In this document: in pieces, positions 51,479-61,151 of the stretch | How the letters are laid out: each line of letters starts with the position of its first letter | Position numbering within the stretch: position 1 is the first letter of the stretch | NCBI GenBank assembly: GCA_004335835.1 | Contig: RWJK01001907.1 | Coordinates: 39,317 to 103,316, forward strand | Reading direction: 5' to 3' | Length of the DNA stretch: 64,000 bases | DNA from: Scenedesmus sp. ARA3 | Lineage: Eukaryota; Chlorophyta; Chlorophyceae; Sphaeropleales; Scenedesmaceae | Position numbers and translations under genes: made by a program | The notes under the pieces: generated by a model | What the model saw: the letters and a program-made list of their open reading frames with translations, nothing else | The model's database searches: none | What the model was told of the DNA's origin: nothing

Positions 51479-52069
51479 CAGCTGTAGGCACGGACGGTGC
51501 TGAGATGCTGCTTGTCTGCAAGAGAGACCAACGGAACTACTATCGGAACCAGGTGCCCCCTGGTGATCGCGGCGCTTTCATGTTTTATTGATTTCATGTT
51601 GAGCGATGGGTTTACTTGAAATGCTGGATGGTACCAGTGTTGCTTTGCTTTGAAAGTGTCAAAGTTGTTGCTCTCTAGGGCTTCACGCACGGGCTTCAAG
51701 TGTGGCTGCAATTCACTAGCTCAAAATTAAATGCTCATCCATCTTGATCATAGTGACGTCCTGTGCACAGCCCTATCGTTGTGATGTTCGTACTCTGACA
51801 AGACATCAGTCAGTACTGCTGATTGGGCAGGGACCCATGCTGCTTGACTTCACCGTAGCTTTCATTGCAGCAGAGCTATCGTAAACACTGAAAGTGTTTC
51901 TATCCTTTGCATCGGTCTGCTTGTACCTGGCGCAAAGTAGGGTAGCTCAGCACCACTCTGGCGCACCTGCTCTCTGCAGGCAGCAACTGTTGTTGCATCA
52001 GCCAAACGTTTAGCTCATCACTCATTGGCATACAGTGGCATACATTTGGACAGGATAGTGGTCAGGTGC
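51479..52069. other. Divergent promoter region
   Basis: About 0.6 kb between the long LRR gene and the carbonic anhydrase. It contains the open frame 51711-51616 on minus (32 codons then a GTAAAC donor-like site) that could be a 5' exon. 51720-52000 is free of CAG runs. No motif named. Confidence 0.45.
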
Positions 52070-55000
52070 ATGCAGCCCTTGGCAGGTGGCTGCAGGCTGC
52101 TGGCGCGTCAGCAGCTGCAGCCTAGGCTGGCGCTGCTGCTGTTGGTGCTGTCCCTGGCAGCAAGCCTGCCAGTGCTGCAAGGCTCATCAGAGGTGTTCAA
52201 ATACGGAGATGATCCAGAGTTTGCAGGAAATGACACCGGCACACACTGGACCTACGGTAAGCAGCGGCACAGCAGCAGCATGTGGGGAGGCGCAAAGACA
52301 CCACCAGGAAGGGACAGGAAGGCCTTGTAGGACGCAGTTTATAGCTTGCAACCTCGTGTCAGATGTCTACCGCCACACGCATGCGCCCTATCACAATGTC
52401 TCCCAATCTTAGTTAGCATGTGTCAGCAGCATGCTACCATACAGCAGCAGCACCATCAGCAGCAGCATGTGCTCCTGCAAGCGCGGTCGACTGCAGCGTG
52501 CGTCACCAGCCCAACCGATCCACCATCAGCCGCCACATGCCATGCTTAGCTCATACTTCTCCTGAAATGCCTTGCAGGACTAGCTGGTGAGGACTGGGCA
52601 GGCAGCGAGCCAGATGGCAGCACATGGCTCTGCCAGTCAGGCCAGCAGCAGTCCCCAGTCAACCTGCCCACATCACCCGATGCAGCAGCACCCCTGGACG
52701 CCTCTCATAAGGCCAGCTGGCAGCTAGGCAGCTTGGCTGCCAATGGCAGCAACGTGGGAGTTGCAAACAACGGCCACAATGTGCAGGTCTTCTGGCAGGA
52801 CCCTAGCTTTGAACCCTACCTCAGCCTGGTGGTGCAAGGTGAGGGTGGATGCAGCTTCATGATATGCCGCTGCTGAGCATGTATGCCAACTCGGCTGTTG
52901 CATCTGCAGCACGTGTGCATGCCCATCTACAGTCACAAGCCAGCACTGGTGCTTGACCAGCGGGTATGCTTGCTGCTGCTGTTGGTGCGCCCCTGCAGCC
53001 GGCCAGCCCCTGGAGAGCTGCCTCACGCTGAGGCCAGGGCACAAGACGGCAACAGTCAAGGCGGTGCCGCAGCAGCTGCACTTCCACACACACAGCGAGC
53101 ACCTGCGGGGAGGTGAGCGCTTTGTAGGATAGTAGCAGCAGCAACAGCAGCAGGAGTATCAGTGGCGGCTGCGTATGCATGGGAGCATGGCAGCACAGCA
53201 AGCACCTGCCGGGAGGTCAGCACGCCTTGCGGCAGCGGCAGCAGCAGCAATAGCCAGCAGATCAGCGCTGTATGGGGGCGGCATGGCAGCAGCAGATGGT
53301 CATCGATCCGGTCTCATTGGCTGCTGCATCTGGTCAAAGCTGGCCTTAGCGGCACCTCAGCAGTAGCCAGCACATCAGTGCTGCATGCAGCGGAACATGC
53401 CAGGAGCTATTGCAGCAGCTGCCACCTGGTTCTTGCATGCCCTGGCAGTGCTACCTGCTGCTGGCTGCTGTGCCATCAACATCAGCCACATGTGCAGGAG
53501 CAGTGTGAGCTGCATGCTAACGGGGACAGTCATTGTCATGATATTCAGGCTGCTGCCGGCACTGCTCTGCGCTGTCCTGCAGCCCGAGTGGTTTGGTGCC
53601 TGTTGTGGAGCAGAGCCAGCTGCCTGGTAATGTATACCTTCACACAAGTATTTACCGTTGGCCTGCCCCGCCCTGCTGCCCTGCAGGCCGCATCTTCCCG
53701 CTTGAGGCGCATCTGGTGTCGCTTGTGGAGCAGAGCCAGCTACCCAGCTGTCCCCCGGGCGGCTGCGTGGTGGTGACTGCGGTGCTGTTTGAGCTAGGGG
53801 ACAACCTCACGCAGGACAATGCCTGGCTGGCGCCGCTGTTTGAGGCCATGCCCTACAGCGAAAGGGTGAGCAGCGGAGATGCTGGGTTGTTTTGTATGTT
53901 TGTCTGGCAACAGCTGTGTGTGGCTGTGCATGTGTGCATCGGATCTGTACATGGCGAGGCGCCTTTGGGCGGGGGTCTCCTGGTCCAGCATTGCTTGAAG
54001 GTGCGTGATGCGTAATTAATGTTTGAGCTCGGGGACAACCTGACGCAGGACAACGCATGGCTGGCGCCGCTATTTGAGGCCATGCCCTACAGCGAAAGGG
54101 TGAGCAGCGGGGGATGCTGTACTCCGGCACGCCTGGCAACAGCTGTGTAAGGAGGCAGTGTGCATTGGACCAGTGCATTCGCTTTCACGTGCAGGGTGCC
54201 CTGCTCACCAACTGTGAAACACCTCTGCCTGCCTGCCTGCCTGCCTGGCTGGCTGCCGCTTCCCCTGCAGGAGACCTCCTACCTGCCTGCAGGCACGCGC
54301 TTTGACCTGCAGGCGCTGCTGCCACCCAACAGCAGCTACATCGCGTACGGCGGCAGCCTCACCACGCCACCCTGCAGCGAGGGCGTGACCTGGCTGGTGC
54401 TGCTTGAGCCGCAGCCGCTGTCGCTCAAGCAGGTGGGCAGGTTCGCGGCTGCAGCGATACATATGTCGAGCTAGGCATTATGCATTCAGTGCCAGGCTGG
54501 TGCTGCTGGAGCCGCAGCCGCTGTCGCTCAAGCAGGTGGGCATGAATACAGCTCTAGTAATACATGTGTTAGAGTAGGCATTGTGCACTTGGTGCCTGGC
54601 TGGTGCTGCTGGACAGCCAGCCGCTGTCTCTCAAGCAGGTGGGCAGCTTTGCGGCTGTAGGAAACATTTGTCAAACTAGGCATTGTGCACTTAGTGCCAG
54701 TATGGTGCTGCTTAAGCCGCAGCCCCTGTTGCTCAAGCAGGTGGGCAGGCCTGCTGCTGCAGTGATGCATATTTCAAACTAGGCAATATGCACTCAGTGC
54801 CAGGTTGGTGCTGCTTGAGCCGCAGCCGCTGTCACTCAAGCAGGTGGGCCGGCCTGCTGCTGCGGTGATACATTTTCTCAAACTAGGCGGTATGCACTCA
54901 GTGCACTCGGCGCTAGGCTGGTGCTGCTGGAACTGCAACCGCTGTCACTCAAGCAGGTGGGCAGGCCTGCTGCTGCAGTGATACATATGTCGAGCTAGGC

Positions 55001-55662
55001 ATTGTGCACTCAATGCCAGGTTGGTGCTGCTTCACAGCCAGCCGCTGTCACTCAAGCAGGTGGGCAGGCCTGCTGCTGCAGTGATACATATGTCGAGCTA
55101 GGCAATATGCACTTGGTGTCTGGCTGGTGCTGCTGGACAGCCAGCCGTTGTCACTCAAGCAGGTGAGCAGGGCCGCTGCTGCAGTGGTGCAGATCTCAAA
55201 TCCAGGGAAAGTGCAGTTGTGCTGGGCAGTAGCAACAGACCGGCAGGCAGGCCAACTGCTGGCACCTGCGTAGGCAGTACTAGCATTGCTGGCATTGCGC
55301 AGCAACGCGCACTGCTGCTGACAGCCAGTCATGTTCCCACACCGACTGCCGCTTGTTTGGCTGTGCGTGTGTCTGCAGTGGCGCAACTTCATGAAGGCAG
55401 TCGGCGACTACAACTGCACTCTGGACGGCAGCACAAGCAGCGATGCAGGCAGCAGCAATGGCACTGCCCCTGCCCCGCGTGTTGGTCTGGCTGAGGCTCC
55501 GAGCAACTCCAGCAGCAGCAGCAGCAGCAGCAGTGGGAGCAGCAGCCAAGGCACACCTGCTGCCAACATCACAAGTGGCAGTAGCAGCAGCAGCAACAGC
55601 AGTGCTGTAGGCGCCTCGCCGCCGAACCGTCTGCTGCTGAGCACCAGCAGTGACACTGCCAT

Positions 55663-55693
<31 letters not shown>

Positions 55694-56155
55694 GTGCATG
55701 TGCCATCCACTGGACTGTCTAGGCTGCTGCTGGAGGCAGCCAGCAGCGGGCAGAACTACAGCTGCAGCAAGCTAGGTGCAGGCTCCAACTACCGCCTGCC
55801 CCAACCATTGAATGGCCGCACCTTCCGCATCTGGAGGGACGTGTCCGGCTCAAAAAAGAGCTACTTGAATGATGCTGCGAGTGCAGCCAGTGCGGGGGCT
55901 GTGGCAGGCATTGTTATAGGTGTTACTTTGGGCGCAGGGCTCACTGCAGGGTTTGGCTACTGGGGCTGGAAGCTGTATAACAAGCGGCGGCTGAAGCGGT
56001 TTTATAACATGGATAATGACATGATGATGGTGACGCAGGAGGTTGAGCGGCAGTGGCTCAACACGGGGGCAGGTGGCAGCAGCAGCGCACCAGTGGCAGG
56101 GGCGGGGGCAGCGGGGCTGGCACGCAGCCGGCACAGCATCAACAACATACCCTGA
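52070..56155 (+). CDS. Membrane-anchored alpha carbonic anhydrase
   Basis: Six exons in frame: 52070-52256, 52578-52838, 52999-53112, 53687-53865, 54271-54432, 55379-56155; 559 residues. The enzyme interconverts CO2 and bicarbonate. The alpha-class active site is complete: NNGH with the proton-shuttle His, Zn ligands H177 and H179 (LHFHTHSEH) and H196 (LEAHLV), the Glu of SEH, and SLTTPPCSEGVTW with the gatekeeping Thr. Cysteines in WLCQSG and TPPCSEG could form the usual disulphide. A signal peptide (LALLLLVLSLAASLPVLQG) precedes the domain. An in-frame ATG at 52025 would lengthen the N-terminus. After the domain comes a Ser/Asn-rich stalk (about 345-410, with several N-glycosylation sites), then a transmembrane helix (about 472-497, AGIVIGVTLGAGLTAGFGYW) and a basic cytosolic tail (NKRRLKRF). 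Type I topology with the enzyme in the periplasm suits carbon uptake. Confidence 0.95.
53085..53215 (+). repeat. Exon-edge pair: CA exon 3 end plus donor
   Basis: The exon 3 end (SEHLRGG, AGCACCTGCGGGGAG|GTGAGC) recurs at about 53190-53215 as AGCACCTGCCGGGAGGTCAG. Confidence 0.78.
53585..53760 (+). repeat. Exon-edge pair: CA exon 4 start
   Basis: Part of exon 4 (LVSLVEQSQLP) is echoed just upstream at about 53590-53632 (GTGGAGCAGAGCCAGCTGCC). A coding-strand ...LVPVVEQSQLPG reading results. Confidence 0.78.
53783..54110 (+). repeat. Exon-edge pair: CA exon 4 end plus donor
   Basis: The exon 4 end (FELGDNLTQDNAWLAPLFEA and on to SER, GTGAGC) recurs nearly perfectly at about 54022-54108, also with GTGAGC. 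Confidence 0.93.
54385..55175 (+). repeat. Exon-edge array: CA exon 5 end plus donor, 8 copies
   Basis: The exon 5 end (LVLLEPQPLSLKQ, donor GTGGGC at 54433) recurs about every 100-110 bp, ending near 54535, 54639, 54740, 54844, 54956, 55060 and 55163. All keep CTCAAGCAG|GTGGGC or GTGAGC. The spacer carries a conserved ...AGGCA-TATGCACT-AGTG... segment. Confidence 0.95.
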
Positions 56156-56600
56156 TGCATTTGTGTTGTTTTAATAATGACACGGGTTGTAATGCTGGTA
56201 CTGTTGGCCCTCAGGTCTGTCTGTGGCAAGCAGACAGTTGCATGGCAGAACAGGAGTCACGTGACTCGAGGCCTTGGCCTGCCGCAGGCTGTATTCAGGC
56301 TGACGGCTCGCCTTGAAGTCAGATATCAGCTTCTACAAAGGTTTGACGCTCTTGCCTGGGTAAATATTATCACCATACTTTTCAGTCACCACATGTGGGC
56401 AGTGCGTACTACGCCGCTGCTCATGGTCAAGCGGCAAGAATTTGTGTAATGCTGAGGTTTTGGGGCACGTGTTGGCCTGCACATCCTAGAAGGGTTCATG
56501 CGCATGCACGCACTGGTAGCACACAAACACAATGACATGAAATTTAGGTTCTGGTGTCGGTGCAGCATGCTTCCGGGACTCAGGGTCAGTGCTTGTGCAG
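56156..56600. other. Intergenic
   Basis: 3' region of the carbonic anhydrase and upstream part of the nucleoside-hydrolase-like gene, whose true 5' end I could not resolve. No motif recognised. Confidence 0.4.
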
Positions 56601-56639
56601 CAGCTGCTGCTGTGCTGTACTATCTTTGGACTTCGCAGC

Positions 56640-56893
56640 ATTCCTTGCTCGGACAAGACTCAACGCCGCTGAAGCACGTATAATATCGACGGATCTTAGT
56701 GCTGGCGTGACTGGTCCTCTTGGTGGCTGCTCCCATTGCAACCCTCAGCTGCTGTTCGAAAGCTTGGAACCCGGCAGTACCACGCGGCAGGGCAACTTTT
56801 TCATCAACTATCGTCCTCAGGTAAAAGATATGAGCGAAGTAACACAGCTGCTCAAAATACACGGTCCTAGGTTACCTTCGTCAGACGGACAAC

Positions 56894-56924
<31 letters not shown>

Positions 56925-57324
56925 CCAGCTGCTGCTGCTCCTTCAGGCCCCAGGCTTGCCTTGCTTCAAGTGCCAGAACGCATTTAGCCCCAAAGATGTA
57001 ACCTGAATATGGTGTAATATGACAGAGTTGGTGGCTGCACAAGTTCACCAAGCAGATACACACATCCAGCTTCAGTCCTGCTTACATGTTGTAAAATGAA
57101 AACTCTCCCTTTACACCTCTCTTGGGCCAAAACTTGGCGTGTATCAGGTTCCTATGGGGTCCTGATCCTGCTTCGTTGAGCTGTGCCTGCTGACCCTGCA
57201 GGACACAGATGATGCGCTGGCTACTGTCATGGCCCTCAACCACCCCAGCCTGGATGTGCTGAGCATCATACCAATATTCGGCAACACAGGTAAGGAAACA
57301 GGAAGCAACACAAAGCATAGCCTC

Positions 57325-57366
<42 letters not shown>

Positions 57367-58014
57367 CTGCAAAACAGGATGTTGAGCCATTTCACACAGC
57401 AACCGGGCGACTCCTCCGCCGCAACCATACACAGCTATGTTCTGCACCAGCCGGCACCATCACATGCAGATTTACGAGCAGCACTTTGACACCACCTTTG
57501 CTCCTCTGACCCCTCACCCCAAGTGCAGACCTAGCCAGTGAGATGCTGGTCACGCTATGGTTGGTTGGCCAGCTGAAGCAGCGGCCAGATATTCCTGTGG
57601 TGCCCGGGGCGATCAGCCCGCCAGTTCCCCTGCTGATCCAGCCGCCAGCACTGTACTGGGACAACAGCACAGATGGTGGGCTGGCTGGAAACTTGTGTGT
57701 GGTGGTGGTGAGAGGCTGGCTGGGCATGTGACAAGTCACAGCGGCAGCTGCGAAGTCGTAGTAGGATGCAGTCAGCGTACTGCCTGCCCTGTGCTAGCAC
57801 ATACCTGTGTAGCAAACACTTGCGCAGATGCAGCAGCAGCGTTAGAATAGCGTTACAATAGCACGAGCTGTGGTGTTTTCAAATGCTGCCCCAGCGCGCT
57901 TCACATTTGACACCGGGCAAGCTCCTGCACTCTTGTACAGCTGTTGTGCCTGGCTGCTGCTTGTCACGCGTCTGCCGCTGCTAGCAGGCAAGCCGCTTGA
58001 AGGTGACAGAACAA

Positions 58015-58049
<35 letters not shown>

Positions 58050-60186
58050 CAGCAGCAGCAGCTAGACCTGCTGCTGCTCTTCAAGGCAGGGTGCCTAACC
58101 TAGGTGTGCACCAGATGAAGGCAGACCTGCAAGCAGCAGCAGCGCAGCGCAGGAAGGTGCACATTGCTGTGCTTGGCCCCACCACTGACGTAGCATGTCT
58201 GCTGGCGCACTGACCTGGCCAAGCAGGCAGTGGAGGCAGTTGTGTTCCTGGGCTCACAGCCAGCAGGTGTGGCTGGGATTTACTCTCGAGTGATTATAAC
58301 ACAACAACGCCCTTCCAGCATGTAAAAACATGACAAAAGGCTGCTCCTATACCAAAGGCTGCTCATAGACTGCAGGCTGCTCTCAGACTGCACAGCACCA
58401 TGGTAGATGCATGACTGCGCATGTGTTGCTTCAGCTCTACCACAGCACTGCCAGCTCTGAAGCTGCGCATGTATCATGTGTTTTGCGATGTACTTACACA
58501 ACGGTAGCTGTGTTACGCCTGGTGCTCCATGGCAGCAACTGCGCATGCGCTGCTGCTGCTGCTGCTGCCGCTCTGCCGCTGTGTCTCAAAACGCTGCAGA
58601 TGCACCCATGACATTGAATGGCGGGCCCTCGCCCCCTGACTTCAACTGCACATGCGTTGCTGCTACTGCCGCGCTGCCGCTGTTTCGTTGAACAAAACAT
58701 TGCAGATGCACCCATGACATTAAATGGTGGGCCCTCGCCACCCGACTTCAATGTGTTCATGGACCCCCTGGCAGCAGCAGTGCTGCTGCACGCTGCTGCT
58801 GCCGCCGGAGTGCAGCTGGTGCTGCTGCACTGGAGCCTGACCAGCCTGAGCACGACAGCGGGCCAGAACATTGTGGTGGACAGCAGCATGATACGGTGCG
58901 GCAAGGCCTGACTGCTTGCACTTACATGCACCAAAGTGTACACAAAGCTCTAACTTTACATACAGTGAATGGTACGCCTTTGGCAGCTAGATCTAGCTTG
59001 CTGGCTTGTTTTCTCTGTGTATGCATGGAAGGGTACACTGAACAACACTGCCATCACGTCACATCTTGAGCTGTATGAATTCGTCCCTTTACATCTGTGC
59101 AGGCCGCCGCCAGGGCTGGATCCTCCTGTCCCTGCCAGCACGCAGTGGCTGCGGCAGGTGCAGACGGTGTGGCTGGCTGCCGGGTTTGAAGGTCCAAATG
59201 CAGGTAAGGCGGATAGCAGTGCTGTAGCAAGCAACACTGTGCTGCAGCATTCCTGTGCTCTATTGACACCACGCGGTATTGTTAGTATCACTGTGCAGCA
59301 GCAACCTGCGCATTAGGTGGCCTTTGAAGTGCCAGATGCAGGTGATCGGCTGGTCACCACATCGCAAGCAATGCCGCTGCTGCCTGCAGTTCGATGCAAT
59401 GTGTGCTGTCAGACCCAGGCGGCTGCCAGCTGGCGGTGAGGCAGCAAGTAGCACTGTAACACATGCAGTGCTGCATGAACAGCTCGGTGCATTCTGGTGG
59501 CTTGCGCAGCAAGTCAAGGGTTGGGGGACGGAGCACAGGGTAAGGTGTCAACCTCACCACCTTCATCATGCTTCAAGTTGAATACTGCATCGAATGGTGT
59601 ATTGCATTGTGCTGCTATACACTGCAGTACCGCCTGGTCCCTTTGACCAGTACGTCATCCAGTACATCATTGACCCATCAGCCTTCTCCTGCAAGCCCCT
59701 GCCGGTGTACATGCAGCAGTGCAGCCCTGCGCCCTGGCTGAACAGCAGCAGCAACAGTGATGCCAGCAACAGCAGCAGCAGCACTGACGACAGCAGCAGC
59801 AGCAGCAGCAGCGAGCCGTTCAATGCCGGCGGGGACTGCCCTGGCCATGGCCCTGGCACCACGGCCAGGAACCGCCAGCAACCGGCCATGATGCTGGTGG
59901 ACCTCACAGACACGTGAGTGCTGTTAACATGGCGTTTCACAGGTTTTCAGCATGTGAAGCAGATGGAAGTAGTCGAATGAAGTGGGCGTCGAAGACTGTG
60001 GCTTGGTTGGTGATTGATGACGAGACACCTGAGTGTGCCACAGCAGCCTCAGCAGCAGGCTCACAACCCCCCAAAGACATTATCGTGACACATGCTGCCA
60101 GAATGGCATGGCTAGTGCCCACGTATTGCGAGTATCACCCTGGCATTGTTGTGGTTGCAGCTTGACCATGTATGCATCTGCTGCTG

Positions 60187-60234
<48 letters not shown>

Positions 60235-60388
60235 CCCCTGCAGGTACACAGGCCCGCTGGTGGCTGGGTCAGGCCTGCTGCCCAGCTTTGGGGCAGCAAA
60301 GGCGCTGCGCGCCACTGTGTGCTACGGCTATGCGCCTGACGGCGGCCGCCAGAAGTTTGTGGACAACTTAGCAAAGTGGACCTGGTGA
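56640..60388 (+). CDS. Nucleoside-hydrolase-like protein, one-base frameshift, 5' end unresolved
   Basis: Exons in frame with each other: ...-56820, 57202-57289, 57529-57675, 58104-58266, 58706-58895, 59103-59203, 59628-59913, 60244-60388. Family members cut the N-glycosidic bond of ribonucleosides. Matches: DDALATVMALNHPSLDVLSIIPIFGNT; the following LASEMLVTLWLV with PDIPVVPGA; VHIAVLGPTTDVACLLA; VVFLG; then PPDFNVFMDPLAAAVLL. The C-terminus adds a Ser/Asn-rich insert (59.75-59.82 kb) and ends KFVDNLAKWTW. Two oddities. At about 58208 an extra T (GCGCACTGACCTG) puts a stop in frame, while the family pattern resumes one base on (DLAKQAVEAVVFLG). And the canonical Ca-binding DTDPG is not seen, since the preceding exon reads INYRPQ. 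An in-frame ATG for the first exon was not found; the ATG at 56567 (hydrophobic MLPGLRVSACAAAAAV) is in another frame. It may be a decaying gene, or one sequence error. Confidence 0.72.
58580..58765 (+). repeat. Exon-edge pair: hydrolase exon start
   Basis: The acceptor and start of the exon at 58706 (DAPMTLNGGPSPPDFN) are repeated at about 58597-58652 with near identity. Confidence 0.92.
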
Positions 60389-60512
60389 CGGCGCCAGCGC
60401 TGAAGTGCAGATGTACTGCGGGGCAGCCCCTTCGTTGGATTGTGCTACGGCTATGCACCTGACGGCGGCCGCCAGAAATTCGTGGACAGCTTAGCAAAGT
60501 GGACCTGGTGAC
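60315..60512 (+). repeat. Copy of the hydrolase C-terminal segment after the stop
   Basis: The end of the last exon (CYGYAPDGGRQKFVDNLAKWTW then TGA at 60386) is repeated at about 60443-60512, with TGA, roughly 124 bp on. Confidence 0.93.
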
Positions 60513-61151
60513 ACCACCAGCGCTGAAGTGCAGATGTATTGCAAGGCAACCTTGCCTCAACCCCTCCGCCCCGAACCCCAAAATCTCCACAATTTGGATG
60601 TTACAAGAGTAACTTCGCCAATTGGGGAGCCAATGACAGGGCTCATCAGCCTGGGGGCATGCCGCATGCACGGCGTGCCACGCAGTGCGTAGGGCTGGCT
60701 TGAACCAGGCAGCAACGGTGTTGATATGCCTCCGGCTTCAAGGTTGTCATTGTAGTGACTAGCCCACCACAACGTGACACGCTGAGCAGTTGCACGGGAG
60801 CAACACATGCAAATGCCTGTTGACGCCACTGCGGCAGTACTGCTGTTGCGTATACACCTGCAGCAAACATGGTACGCATGCTAGCTCAATCGGGGATGCG
60901 TGTGACTTTCAGCTACCAGTCGGCTTGCCAAAGTCACTGCCAGGTCGCTGTGTAGAAGCACTGTGTGTCTTGGTGAGGAGGTGTCACTCCGCGACACTCA
61001 GTGTCCCTTGCGTGGTAGGAGTTTCAGTGTCACCCGCACAGTCACCCGAAGCATGCGTGCCTTCAAAAGCTGCTCGATACTATATCAGTGACAATGACTG
61101 CGAGTTAAGCTACTATTCGTGCGTTCTGAGCGCACAAGCATCGCTGCCAAG
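60389..61151. other. Intergenic
   Basis: 0.76 kb. Apart from the copy of the hydrolase end it holds no recognisable gene. 60870-61130 is free of CAG runs and is probably the promoter of the next gene. Confidence 0.45.
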
